NCBI RefSeq assembly: GCF_011058315.1
Contig: NZ_CP049298.1
Coordinates: 62,001-126,000 of the forward strand
Length of the DNA: 64,000 bases
From: Chryseobacterium sp. POL2
Lineage (GTDB): Bacteria; Bacteroidota; Bacteroidia; Flavobacteriales; Weeksellaceae
Direction of reading: 5' to 3'
The position numbers were made by a program, and so were the translations under genes. Of the stretch, positions 8,208 through 16,602 are shown in pieces; the stretch's first letter is position 1; each line of letters begins with the position of its first letter. The notes beneath the pieces were generated by a model. It was not told the DNA's origin, did not search any database, and saw only the letters and a list, made by a program, of their open reading frames with translations.

Positions 8208-10652
8208 TTGAAAAATTATATTTCCTTATTTCTTTTGATGACGCCTTTGGCTGTTTTCTCTCAAATTAATTTAAAAGTTTTGGACGAAGATGGTAACGCA
8301 GTTGGGCAAGCAAAAGTCACTTATAACAATCAAGAATACCAAACCGATACCAAGGGTTTTATTAAAATTCCTTTAGCAGACCAGGTTACAAGCCTTTCTG
8401 TTGAGAAAGAAGATTTCAAATCTTTTACTAAAAGTATCCCGACTTCTCCAAAAACGCAGAATTTAAATATTTTGTTTTTGCCTGTTAATAAGGTTAATGA
8501 GATCAAAGAAGTGGTGTTTCAAAAAAGAGTTAAACCAAAATCTAATGATCTTAGCTCGATAGAAATTTCGCCTCGTGAAGCTCAAATTGTAGCTTCGCTT
8601 TCTGGAGGTGTCGAAGGATTGATTAAAACTTTACCCCAATTCAACTCCAATACAGAGCTCAGTTCGCAATATATGGTGCGTGGTGGTAACTACGATGAAA
8701 ACCTAATCTACATCAATGATGTCGAAATCTACAGACCTTTCTTGATTCGTAATTCTATGCAAGAAGGGATGAGTATCATCAATCCTGATATGGTGGGATC
8801 TCTTAATGTTTCTGCCGGAGGTTTTGAAGCGCGCTATGGTGATAAGATGTCGTCTGTGCTTAATATCTATTACAGACAACCGAAAGAATTCGAGGTTTCT
8901 GGAGAAGCATCGCTTATTGGTGGACGTTTGACCGTTGGTGGTGCAAGCAAGGATAAAAAGTTTTCTGCATTGGTAAGTGGACGTTATAGAAATACCAATT
9001 TGGTATTGAATACGCTAAATGAAGATACAGACTTCAATCCTCAATATATGGACATACAGTCTTACATCAATTATGATTTTAATGACAAACTAAAATTATC
9101 ATTTTTAGGATATTTTTCTAAAAACGATTACGAGATGATTCCAAAACAAAAAGATGTTGATTTTGGATCATTATTACAACCAATTCGTTTGACGGTGGGT
9201 TACAACGGTAAAGAAGATGACCAGTATAAAAATATGATGGGAACTTTGAGCCTTAACTATAAACCTACAAAAAAATGGAATATTGGGATTGATGCTTTTG
9301 CTTATCAAAACCGTGAGCGCGAATATTACAGCATTGCTTCGGGATATATGTTGCAAGCATTCGATCCAGAAACTGGTGATCCAGTGGCAACTTACGATGC
9401 GGGAGGACAAATCGATCATGCCAGAAATGATCTGAGAGTTCGTACAATGGGCGCGCAGGCGAAAGCACGTTTTTCCCCAAATGTGAATACCGATTTTGAA
9501 GTTGGCGTTAAATTCGAAAAAGAAAAATTACAAGACAATACCAACGAATGGCAATTGGTGGACTCGTTAGGTTATAATGTGCCGAGAGATTTTGTACTTC
9601 CAGGAAGTCTGGATGCATCTTCATTAAAACTAAAATACCTTATCGCAGGCGCTAATAATATCGATGCGACGAGAGTTTCGGCTTATGCACAATATTCTCA
9701 AAAATTTAATTGGGGCGACAACAAAGTATTTGTCAATGCTGGAGTGAGAATGCAAAACTGGAGTTTTAATAAAGAAACCTTGATTAGTCCAAGAGCACAG
9801 TTTGCTATAAAACCGAATTGGGATATGGACATGTTGTTTAAGTTAACCGGAGGTGTATATTACCAAGCGCCTTTCTATAAAGAGATCAAAGACCTTAATG
9901 GAGATTTTAACTCAGACATCAAAGCACAACGTTCTTACCAAATTATTTTAAGCAACGACTACGAATTCCGTTTGGGAAGCAACCGCGATTCAAAACCATT
10001 CAAATTGACAACAGAAGCTTATTATAAGAAATTTGATAATTTGATTCCTTATTATTTAGATAATGTAAGAATTCGTTATTCTGGTAAAAACAATGCGGAA
10101 GGTTATGCTTATGGTCTAGATACGCGATTGTTCGGTGAGTTTGTGCCAGGGGTTGACTCGTGGATTTCCGCAAGTTATGCCAGAGTTTACGAAAATATTG
10201 ATAACAAAGGTTACATTCCAAGACCAACAGATCAGCGTTTCAGATTTTCATTATTCTATCAAGATTATATGCCAAAATTCCCGAGTATGCGGGTTAACTT
10301 GACATTGACGTATGCTAGCGGATTACCTTCTGGGACTCCAGTAATGTTTGATGATAATGGACAACCAGACTATTTGGCAGCCTATAATTATCAAAGAACT
10401 TTACCTGCTTATAAGCGTGTTGACATCGGTTTGACAAAAGTATTTATAGATCAAAAAGACAATAAAGTGGTTGGCGGATTTTGGTCTAACTTCCGCGAGT
10501 TGACGTTGGGTGTTCAGATTTTCAATGCCTTTAATATTAATAATACAGTTGCTAATCAATGGATTAACGATGTTAATAGTACGGGATATTATCCAGTTCC
10601 GGTTCGATTGACAGGACGATTCTTCAATGTGAAATTAGAATTTAAACTATAG
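8208..10652 (+). CDS. TonB-dependent receptor with N-terminal carboxypeptidase-like domain
   Basis: 814 residues, starting at TTG; the next ATG (MTPLAVFSQ) would cut the signal peptide short. Order: signal peptide (1-19, ending FSQ), a carboxypeptidase-regulatory-like beta domain (about 20-95), a plug domain (about 115-225, with YMVRGGNYDENLIYINDVEIYR-like plug features), then a 22-strand beta barrel ending in an aromatic/Leu C-terminus (FNVKLEFKL). It is a gated outer-membrane importer powered by TonB. No SusD partner lies next to it, so the substrate cannot be assigned. A strong terminator follows immediately. Confidence 0.88.
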   Translation: MKNYISLFLLMTPLAVFSQINLKVLDEDGNAVGQAKVTYNNQEYQTDTKGFIKIPLADQVTSLSVEKEDFKSFTKSIPTSPKTQNLNILFLPVNKVNEIKEVVFQKRVKPKSNDLSSIEISPREAQIVASLSGGVEGLIKTLPQFNSNTELSSQYMVRGGNYDENLIYINDVEIYRPFLIRNSMQEGMSIINPDMVGSLNVSAGGFEARYGDKMSSVLNIYYRQPKEFEVSGEASLIGGRLTVGGASKDKKFSALVSGRYRNTNLVLNTLNEDTDFNPQYMDIQSYINYDFNDKLKLSFLGYFSKNDYEMIPKQKDVDFGSLLQPIRLTVGYNGKEDDQYKNMMGTLSLNYKPTKKWNIGIDAFAYQNREREYYSIASGYMLQAFDPETGDPVATYDAGGQIDHARNDLRVRTMGAQAKARFSPNVNTDFEVGVKFEKEKLQDNTNEWQLVDSLGYNVPRDFVLPGSLDASSLKLKYLIAGANNIDATRVSAYAQYSQKFNWGDNKVFVNAGVRMQNWSFNKETLISPRAQFAIKPNWDMDMLFKLTGGVYYQAPFYKEIKDLNGDFNSDIKAQRSYQIILSNDYEFRLGSNRDSKPFKLTTEAYYKKFDNLIPYYLDNVRIRYSGKNNAEGYAYGLDTRLFGEFVPGVDSWISASYARVYENIDNKGYIPRPTDQRFRFSLFYQDYMPKFPSMRVNLTLTYASGLPSGTPVMFDDNGQPDYLAAYNYQRTLPAYKRVDIGLTKVFIDQKDNKVVGGFWSNFRELTLGVQIFNAFNINNTVANQWINDVNSTGYYPVPVRLTGRFFNVKLEFKL

Positions 10653-10656
10653 CAAT

Positions 10657-10693
10657 AAAAGCTTCGAAACATTTTCGAAGCTTTTATTTTTTT
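10657..10693 (+). terminator. Terminator of the TonB receptor gene
   Basis: A 13-base perfect stem AAAAGCTTCGAAA / TTTCGAAGCTTTT with loop CATT, then ATTTTTTT. Confidence 0.85.
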
Positions 10694-10852
10694 GGGCATA
10701 TCCTCGCTCGGTAACTTCCGGCGCTTGCTACGCCGCGCCTCCAGTTCCTCACTCGGTCGGGCTGTCCGCTGTATCTTTTTTGTCACTCGGTCGGCTCCGC
10801 TTCGCTCCGCCACCTCGTTCCAAAAAAGGATGCCGCTTCCATCCCTTATGCG
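10694..10852 (-). repeat. GC-rich intergenic repeat element, copy 1
   Basis: About 160 bases of much higher GC than the surroundings. Read on the minus strand it runs: GGATGGAAGCGGCATCC, a T run, a GC-rich middle with two copies of GACCGAGTGA, AAAAAAGATACAGCGG and GCCCGACCGAGTG, then CCGAGCGAGGA and TGCCC. The blocks 'GAxxGAAxCGGCAT...CTTTTTTG' and 'AAAGATA.AGCG' recur in the copy at 56251-56355. From general knowledge this type of sequence is scattered between genes in flavobacterial genomes; its role is not known to me. Open frames across it are a by-product of its base content. Confidence 0.6.
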
Positions 10853-10903
10853 AAAAGTGAAATATTCCTGATGTAATTGAATCATATTCCCGAAATTTGT
10901 GCT

Positions 10904-10961
10904 TAGGAATTAGGAACAAGGAACAAGAAATTAGAAACAAGAAATTAGAAACAAGAAATTA
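10904..10961 (+). repeat. Short tandem repeat before pepE
   Basis: The 14-base unit AAATTAGAAACAAG occurs at 10928-10941 and 10942-10955 and as a partial third copy; related degenerate units lie upstream. It sits just before the pepE start at 10982. Confidence 0.7.
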
Positions 10962-10981
10962 CATTTTAGAAAAAAATAAAA

Positions 10982-11674
10982 ATGAACATTATATTAGCAT
11001 CGACGTCAACCTTGTATGGAGACGAATATTTAGAGTATTTAAGATCAGAATTAGAACAGCTTTATCAAGATGTCACCGACATCCTTTTTGTGCCATTTGC
11101 CCGTCCAGGTGGAATATCGCATGAAGATTACACTGCAAAGGCCGCTGTTTTTTTTGAAACGATTGGTAAAAAAGTAAAAGGACTTCACGAGGTTAATGAC
11201 AAAATCGAAGCCATTAATAGCGCCCAAGCTTATTTTACTGGAGGAGGAAATACTTTTCTGTTGGTAAAAAACTTACATGAAAACAACCTCATGTCCGTTC
11301 TTATGCAAAATGTAAAATCAGGAAAGCCTTATTTAGGTTGTAGCGCAGGAAGCAATATTGGCGGTGTTAATATGAGAACAACCAACGATATGCCGATTGT
11401 CTATCCATCGAGTTTTGACTGTATGGGATTGGTACCTTTCAACATCAATCCACATTATTTGGATCCAAATCCAGATTTGCATCACAATGGTGAAACCAGA
11501 GAAACGCGTATCCTCGAATTTTTAACACAAAACGATTTGAAAGTTGTCGGACTCCGCGAAGGCAACTGGATTCGTCGTGTAGGAGACAAGATAACAGTAG
11601 AAGGTACACATCTGACAAGGATTTTTGAACAAGGAAAAATGCCGTACGAAATTGAAGTTGGAACTGAATTATAA
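10982..11674 (+). CDS. pepE: Dipeptidase E (peptidase S51)
   Basis: 230 residues. This serine peptidase cleaves dipeptides with an N-terminal Asp in the cytoplasm. The predicted nucleophile elbow is GCSAGS (Ser121), with Asp136 in TTNDMP and His158 in NPHYLD; these line up with Ser120, Asp135 and His157 of the E. coli enzyme. The N-terminal FVPFARPGG and TGGGNTF segments are also typical. The HD-domain gene starts 6 bases after its stop, so the pair is probably an operon. Confidence 0.92.
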   Translation: MNIILASTSTLYGDEYLEYLRSELEQLYQDVTDILFVPFARPGGISHEDYTAKAAVFFETIGKKVKGLHEVNDKIEAINSAQAYFTGGGNTFLLVKNLHENNLMSVLMQNVKSGKPYLGCSAGSNIGGVNMRTTNDMPIVYPSSFDCMGLVPFNINPHYLDPNPDLHHNGETRETRILEFLTQNDLKVVGLREGNWIRRVGDKITVEGTHLTRIFEQGKMPYEIEVGTEL

Positions 11675-11679
11675 AAAAA

Positions 11680-12273
11680 ATGAAACTACAAAAAGAAATC
11701 GATTTTATCCTAGCTGTTGACGCACTCAAAAATGTTAACAGAAGAAATTATAACGCTGACGACTCGCGGCGGGAAAACACGGCAGAACACAGCTGGCAAA
11801 TCGTGATTCTTGCGCAGATACTTTATCCTTATGCGAAAGACAAGGGAAATGTCGATTTGCTACGGGTGATTCGTATGTTGTCGATTCATGATCTTGTGGA
11901 GATCTATGCTGGCGATACTTTTTTGTTTGATGAAAATGCCATGGAAGGCAAGTTCGAACGTGAGAAAATTGCGGCACGCAAGATTTTTGGCATTTTAGGA
12001 GAACATTTAGCAGATGAGTTTTACAATCTTTGGATAGAGTTCGAGGAAGAACAGACGCCAGATGCTATTTTTGCTTGTTCGATAGATCGTATTATGCCTT
12101 TTATACTTAACACGCATACTTCCGGGAAAAGCTGGACAGAAGCCAATGTTAAAGAAAATCAGGTTCGTCATATGTTGGAAGATGCCATCAAAAAAGCGTC
12201 CGACGAAATGGGCGAGGCTTTTGATATTTTGTTGCAGAAAGCTTTGGATCAAAATCTATTAATTCAGGAATAA
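11680..12273 (+). CDS. HD-domain phosphohydrolase (YfbR-like)
   Basis: 197 residues. The HD metal-site residues are visible: His37 in AEHSW, His70-Asp71 in SIHDLVEIYAGD, and a later Asp in SIDRIMPF. The order H...HD...D and the EIYAGD segment match the 5'-deoxynucleotidase YfbR/HDDC2 group, which dephosphorylates deoxynucleoside monophosphates. That substrate is inferred from the family. It follows pepE by 6 bases. Confidence 0.82.
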   Translation: MKLQKEIDFILAVDALKNVNRRNYNADDSRRENTAEHSWQIVILAQILYPYAKDKGNVDLLRVIRMLSIHDLVEIYAGDTFLFDENAMEGKFEREKIAARKIFGILGEHLADEFYNLWIEFEEEQTPDAIFACSIDRIMPFILNTHTSGKSWTEANVKENQVRHMLEDAIKKASDEMGEAFDILLQKALDQNLLIQE

Positions 12274-12434
12274 ATATTGTTCTTATTTCTAATCCATTTT
12301 TGTTTAAATAATATTAAGATTTAAACTATTGATTTATAGAGTTTTAATAAAATAATTGATGTTCGCAGTATGCTTTTGTATTTCCTTCTAAATAGGGTTT
12401 AAAAAAAATTAACAAGCTTTAACTATAAAAATAG

Positions 12435-12464
12435 TTGTACGAATAAAAAATTAGTTTACATTTG
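12435..12464 (+). promoter_or_regulatory. Promoter of the blaI-blaR1 pair
   Basis: TTG at 12435-12437, 19 bases, then TACATTTG at 12457-12464: an exact fit to the Bacteroidota -33/-7 consensus. The predicted start point falls inside the dyad that follows directly. Confidence 0.75.
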
Positions 12465-12486
12465 TATTACTAAGAAATTAGTGATA
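12465..12486 (+). promoter_or_regulatory. Dyad operator, probable BlaI-type repressor site
   Basis: TATTACTAA, 4 bases, TTAGTGATA: 8 of 9 positions are symmetric. It sits on the predicted transcription start, just upstream of the BlaI-family repressor gene, so autorepression is the natural reading. Confidence 0.65.
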
Positions 12487-12517
12487 TAAGATTGATTGAC
12501 TTTTAAAAGAACTGACT

Positions 12518-12877
12518 ATGACTAAATTAACAAAAGCCGAAGAACAAGTAATGCAATATTTGTGGCACATCCAAAAAGGTTTCTTAAAAGATATTTTGGA
12601 ACTTTTTCCAGAACCAAAACCGCATACCAATACGGTGTCTACCATTTTGAAGATTTTGTTGGAGAAAGGTTTTGTCGATTATACAACCCACGGACGTCAA
12701 CACGAATATTTTGCAGTGATTACCAAGGAACAATACAGTGGCAGAAGCATCAAAAGTCTGGTGAAAAACTACTTTGAAGGTTCTTACAAAAACGCGGTTT
12801 CTTTTTTGGTTGAAAAAAACGAAATAAGTGTTGAAGATTTAGAACACCTGTTAGACGAACTCAAAAACAAGGACTAA
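12518..12877 (+). CDS. BlaI/MecI/CopY family transcriptional repressor
   Basis: 119 residues, the usual size. A winged-helix DNA-binding domain (about 3-75, with LTKAEEQVMQYLW and HTNTVSTILKILLEKGFV, the recognition helix region) is followed by a C-terminal dimerisation helix bundle that ends in acidic repeats. In the model system the repressor is cut by the paired BlaR1 protease, which relieves repression. Its last base overlaps the first base of the M56 gene, and an operator dyad lies over its promoter. Confidence 0.9.
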   Translation: MTKLTKAEEQVMQYLWHIQKGFLKDILELFPEPKPHTNTVSTILKILLEKGFVDYTTHGRQHEYFAVITKEQYSGRSIKSLVKNYFEGSYKNAVSFLVEKNEISVEDLEHLLDELKNKD

Positions 12878-14901
12878 TGGACGCTTTCTTACTTTATCTC
12901 ATCAAGATGATGGTCTGCTCTGCGGTGATGTACGCTTATTATCTGTGGTTTCTGAAAGATAAAACCTTTCATCATTACAATCGTTTTTATCTTTTGTTGA
13001 CGGTCTTTATTAGTTTCAGTTTGCCGTTGTTAAAGTTGTCTTACTTTACCATTGATATCAACCCGAAATTAATGTTTTTAATACAAAATTTACAAGAATC
13101 TCAAACAACTTCTACAGAACATGGTTTCCATATTTATCAAATTTTTTATGCTATTGTTGGATTGGTTTCAATCCTATTTTTAGCAAAACTTCTTTTAGGT
13201 TTATTAAGAATTAATCATATCAAAAAATCTTTTCCTCATGAGGAATTGCAAGGCATTAAGTTTTATCAAACCAATTTGGAAGAAGCACCATTTTCGTTTT
13301 TTAGGAATCTATTTTGGAAAAATTCTATCCAAATGGAATCTGCTGTTGGACGACAGATTTTAAAACACGAAATGGTCCATATCGAACAAAAACACACTTG
13401 GGACAAACTCTTCATGCAAATTGCGAAATCTATATTTTGGATGAACCCTTTGTTCTACATAATCAACCGAGAAATCAATCTTATACACGAATACTTAGCG
13501 GACAACAAAGCTGTAAAACGTTCTGACACCAAAGCATTTGCGCAGATGCTTTTGGAAAGTCACTTCCCGGGAACGACAATTCCAGCTACAAGTCCATTTT
13601 TATCATCTAACCTCAAAAAAAGATTAAAAATGCTTACAAAAAGTAAAACCAAATACAGTTATGCGCGCAGGATTTTTGCTTTGCCGCTACTGTTTATGCT
13701 ATCTTTCGCGTACCTCGTAAATGCGAAAAACAACGAAATTAAAACAACCAATCTACAAATTGATAAAGCTGTTGACCAAATTAAAAAAGATACAGCCATT
13801 GTAGTGGAGACCAACATCTTGCCCGACAAAGTTAACCAAGCCCATGACGGATTGAGAGAAACCACAAAACAGATTTCTAAGGATAATCAAATGATTGCGG
13901 ATATCAATAAAAAAATTGCTGATAAAAATAAAGCGATTAACGAATTGATTAAAAATAAAAAAACCGATACGCAAGAATTTGTTGATAAAGAAAAAGAAAT
14001 TGATTTTCTAAATCTGCAAGCGGATAATATTATTAATTCTGAGCGTTATCAAAATCTTTTGAAGCAATCTGACGAATACGGAAAACAAATCGATGATTTT
14101 TATAACTCAGCAGAGTGGATCAATAAAGTGGCAGCAATAGAAAAAAATGCGGCGGAGATGGAAGCCAAATACAACTCTCCAGAATGGAAAAAGAAAGTAG
14201 CAATTATGGAGAAACGTGCGGCTGAGATGGAAGCCAAATATAACTCTCCAGAATGGAAAAAGAAAGTGGCGGCTATGGAGAAACGTGCTTCAGAAATTGA
14301 AAAACGCGTCAATTCTTCGGAGTTTAAAAAGAAAATTGAAGAAGCTAAAAAAAGCGGAAACAATGTTTATTTCTTTAACGATGCTAATCTAGCAAAGGCT
14401 TTTGAATTGAAAGATATCAATTTTGATGATTTTAAATTTAATAATGAAGAAGTTAAAAAATTATTAAAAGACTTACCAACTTTTGAATTGAAAGACATTA
14501 ATTTTGGAGATGTTGCTTTCGGTAGAGAAATGACGCCAAAAGAAAAACGTCAGTACGAAAAGCGGAAAAAAGAAGTCAAAGAACTTCAGAAAAAACTCAA
14601 CGAAAAACGTAAAGAACTTGGTGCTAATAATTTGATTGTTGATCGTCCTTGGATTGTTTCTAATGCTAAGGCCATGACAATTCCGAGATTTAATAACGGT
14701 ATTTCGATTAATAAAAATGATAGCAAATCTGAGATTAATGGCAGCGATTTTAGAAATTATACTTCCGGAGATATGAAGTTTTTTATAAATGGTAAAGAAG
14801 TTTCTAAATCTGAAATGGACAAAATAAGTCCAAAAGATATCAAAAGTGTGAACGTCAACAAGTACAATGACAAAGGTGAAATAAAAATCGAAACCAAATA
14901 A
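12877..14901 (+). CDS. M56 family (BlaR1-like) membrane metalloprotease with coiled-coil sensor region
   Basis: 674 residues. Membrane segments are near 7-25, 36-55, 85-110 and 265-283. The gluzincin site is H164-E-M-V-H168 with Glu205 in HEYLAD, on the cytoplasmic loop. After the last membrane segment there is no penicillin-binding domain. Instead the exported part is a charged coiled coil with four 23-residue repeats (about 409-490) and a C-terminal NGKEVSK-type domain. By analogy with BlaR1 it would cleave its partner repressor after an envelope signal, but a beta-lactam signal is not supported. It shares one base with the repressor gene (TAATGG junction). Confidence 0.85.
   Translation: MDAFLLYLIKMMVCSAVMYAYYLWFLKDKTFHHYNRFYLLLTVFISFSLPLLKLSYFTIDINPKLMFLIQNLQESQTTSTEHGFHIYQIFYAIVGLVSILFLAKLLLGLLRINHIKKSFPHEELQGIKFYQTNLEEAPFSFFRNLFWKNSIQMESAVGRQILKHEMVHIEQKHTWDKLFMQIAKSIFWMNPLFYIINREINLIHEYLADNKAVKRSDTKAFAQMLLESHFPGTTIPATSPFLSSNLKKRLKMLTKSKTKYSYARRIFALPLLFMLSFAYLVNAKNNEIKTTNLQIDKAVDQIKKDTAIVVETNILPDKVNQAHDGLRETTKQISKDNQMIADINKKIADKNKAINELIKNKKTDTQEFVDKEKEIDFLNLQADNIINSERYQNLLKQSDEYGKQIDDFYNSAEWINKVAAIEKNAAEMEAKYNSPEWKKKVAIMEKRAAEMEAKYNSPEWKKKVAAMEKRASEIEKRVNSSEFKKKIEEAKKSGNNVYFFNDANLAKAFELKDINFDDFKFNNEEVKKLLKDLPTFELKDINFGDVAFGREMTPKEKRQYEKRKKEVKELQKKLNEKRKELGANNLIVDRPWIVSNAKAMTIPRFNNGISINKNDSKSEINGSDFRNYTSGDMKFFINGKEVSKSEMDKISPKDIKSVNVNKYNDKGEIKIETK
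14101..14340 (+). repeat. Four 69-base tandem repeats inside the M56 gene
   Basis: Units start at 14101, 14170, 14239 and 14308 (last one diverged). Each encodes a 23-residue unit of the form YNSPEWKKKVAxMEKRAAEM. Units 2 and 3 are nearly identical at DNA level, so copy number could change by recombination. Confidence 0.85.
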
Positions 14902-14923
14902 TCACATTAAATTTACAATAATC

Positions 14924-14959
14924 AGCCTCATTAGTTAATTTTAAATGGGGCTTTTTTTA
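14924..14959 (+). terminator. Terminator of the M56 gene
   Basis: Stem AGCCTCATT / AATGGGGCT (one G-U pair) with a T run. The in-frame ATG at 14945 lies inside this hairpin, which argues against it as the start of the next gene. Confidence 0.65.
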
Positions 14960-14977
14960 ACCCATTTTACAGAATAC

Positions 14978-15808
14978 ATGAAATCAGTTTTCTTAGCTTT
15001 TAGTTTTTTGATGAGTTTAAATTTACTTTCTCAAAATCAACGCTACATTTACGAATACAAATTAATAAAAGATTCTACGAACAAAACCAGTCAGCGCACC
15101 GAAATAATGTACCTCGACACCTCGAAAGAAGCTTCCAATTATTATAGTTATACCGCTTTTCATTCAGATTCTTTAGTTCGGGCCAATCTGGAAATGCAGC
15201 TGAAAGCTACGGGCGTTATTAACATCAAACCAAATATGAGAGTAGATGCAGAACGTTATTCGGTTTCAAAAACTTATCCAGATTTCCGAACAGAATTACA
15301 TACACGAATTGGAATGGATGCTTACAAAATTCTTGAGAATCGAAAAATGAATTGGAACATTCTCCCCGAAAAACATCAAATAGGGAAGTGGCAAACGCAA
15401 AAGGCGACTTTGGATTTTGGTGGAAGACATTGGAAGGCTTGGTTCGCGACAGAAATTCCGTTGCAGGATGGACCTTACAAGTTTGCTGGACTACCAGGAC
15501 TTATTGTTAAAATTGAAGACCAAACGCAATCTCATATTTTAGAATTAAAAGGTATTAAGAATCTGAGTTCTGAGGAATTTAGTGCGGTTCGAAAACCAAG
15601 AAATGAAATTTCGCTTAGTTTAAAACAATATCAAAAGTTGTTAGCCGATTATGCAAAAGATCCAACACTAGGTTTGAAACAAGCGACGATGGGTGCTGTT
15701 GTTATGATGGGTGCAGAAGGCGATAATAAAAAATGGATAAAAGAGCGCGAAGCCAAAATGAAAGAAGATCTTAAAAAAGATAATAATAACATCGAGTTAA
15801 GTTTTTAA
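14978..15808 (+). CDS. GLPGLI family exported protein
   Basis: 276 residues from the ATG at 14978, which gives a clean signal peptide (MKSVFLAFSFLMSL...); the earlier in-frame ATG at 14945 is within a terminator hairpin. The family signature is visible as FAGLPGLIVKIED near the middle. This is a Bacteroidota-specific periplasmic family whose function is not established. No partner gene adjoins it on the same strand. Confidence 0.85.
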   Translation: MKSVFLAFSFLMSLNLLSQNQRYIYEYKLIKDSTNKTSQRTEIMYLDTSKEASNYYSYTAFHSDSLVRANLEMQLKATGVINIKPNMRVDAERYSVSKTYPDFRTELHTRIGMDAYKILENRKMNWNILPEKHQIGKWQTQKATLDFGGRHWKAWFATEIPLQDGPYKFAGLPGLIVKIEDQTQSHILELKGIKNLSSEEFSAVRKPRNEISLSLKQYQKLLADYAKDPTLGLKQATMGAVVMMGAEGDNKKWIKEREAKMKEDLKKDNNNIELSF

Positions 15809-15814
15809 TAAATA

Positions 15815-15846
15815 AAAAGCCAAAGTTCAAAACTTTGGCTTTTTTT
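15815..15846. terminator. Bidirectional terminator, GLPGLI gene / transaldolase
   Basis: A 13-base stem AAAAGCCAAAGTT / AACTTTGGCTTTT with loop CAA, then a T run. Confidence 0.85.
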
Positions 15847-15863
15847 ATCAATGTTAGGATTAA

Positions 15864-16517
15864 TTATCCCATTTTTTTAGCGTCTGCTACAAATTGCGCA
15901 AGTCCACTATCTGTTAAAGGATGTTTTAACAAATTAAGAATTGAAGCTATTGGCGAAGTGATAACATCAGCACCTATTTTAGCACAATTAATAATATGAA
16001 TAGGGTTTCTGATAGATGCTGCTAGAATTTGAGTGTCAAAAAGATAATTGTCATAGATTGTTCTAATATCTTGGATAAGCTCGATACCATCTACAGAAAT
16101 ATCGTCTAATCTTCCTAAGAAAGGCGATACATAAGTTGCACCAGCTTTAGCTGCTAACAAAGCCTGACCTGCTGAGAATACTAATGTACAATTGGTTTTT
16201 ATACCTTTATCAGAGAAGTATTTTAAAGCTTTTACACCATCTTTTATCATTGGGATTTTAACAACGATTCTTTCGTGTAATGCCGCAAGTTCTTCTCCTT
16301 CTTTGATCATTTCATCATAAGTTGTAGAAAGTACTTCAGCTGATACATCACCATCTACAATGTTGCAGATATCCACATAATGTTTGTTGATAGCTTCTTT
16401 ACCAGCAATTCCTTCTTTTGCCATTAACGAAGGATTGGTTGTAACACCATCCAAAATTCCCAAATCTTGAGCTTCTTTAATCTGCTCTAAGTTGGCAGTG
16501 TCGATAAAAAATTTCAT
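15864..16517 (-). CDS. fsa: Transaldolase / fructose-6-phosphate aldolase family enzyme
   Basis: 217 residues, the size of the short transaldolases (TalC/FSA/MipB). The N-terminus [10 protein letters not shown], the motif GVTTNPSL and the Schiff-base Lys87 in VVKIPM are seen, followed by [11 protein letters not shown] and [11 protein letters not shown]. Members either transfer dihydroxyacetone in the pentose-phosphate pathway or cleave fructose 6-phosphate; sequence alone does not settle which. A TATCTTTG box lies 27 bases upstream. Confidence 0.88.
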   Translation of the reverse strand: MKFFIDTANLEQIKEAQDLGILDGVTTNPSLMAKEGIAGKEAINKHYVDICNIVDGDVSAEVLSTTYDEMIKEGEELAALHERIVVKIPMIKDGVKALKYFSDKGIKTNCTLVFSAGQALLAAKAGATYVSPFLGRLDDISVDGIELIQDIRTIYDNYLFDTQILAASIRNPIHIINCAKIGADVITSPIASILNLLKHPLTDSGLAQFVADAKKMG

Positions 16518-16543
16518 TTATTTAGTTTTAATAATCTTAGTTA

Positions 16544-16551
16544 CAAAGATA
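16544..16551 (-). promoter_or_regulatory. -7 box of the transaldolase gene
   Basis: The minus strand reads TATCTTTG with a 26-base gap to the ATG at 16517. Confidence 0.45.
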
Positions 16552-16572
16552 GTTTAAATATTCTGTTATACT

Positions 16573-16600
16573 AAAATTGGAAGCCGAGGCTCCCAATTTT
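16573..16600 (-). terminator. Hairpin after the TPR gene
   Basis: An interrupted stem AAAATTGG and AGCC pairing with GGCT and CCAATTTT, just past the TPR stop codon. Confidence 0.6.
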
Positions 16601-16602
16601 TT

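Noticed and set aside
10589-10885. Minus-strand ORF of 98 codons over the GC-rich repeat
   Set aside because: The frame is open because of the GC-rich repeat and overlaps the terminator and end of the TonB receptor gene. Its product is low-complexity Arg/Ser-rich.
12877-14901. Beta-lactam sensor BlaR1/MecR1 proper
   Set aside because: No penicillin-binding domain with SxxK, SxN and KTG motifs is seen after the protease domain, so a beta-lactam signal is not supported.
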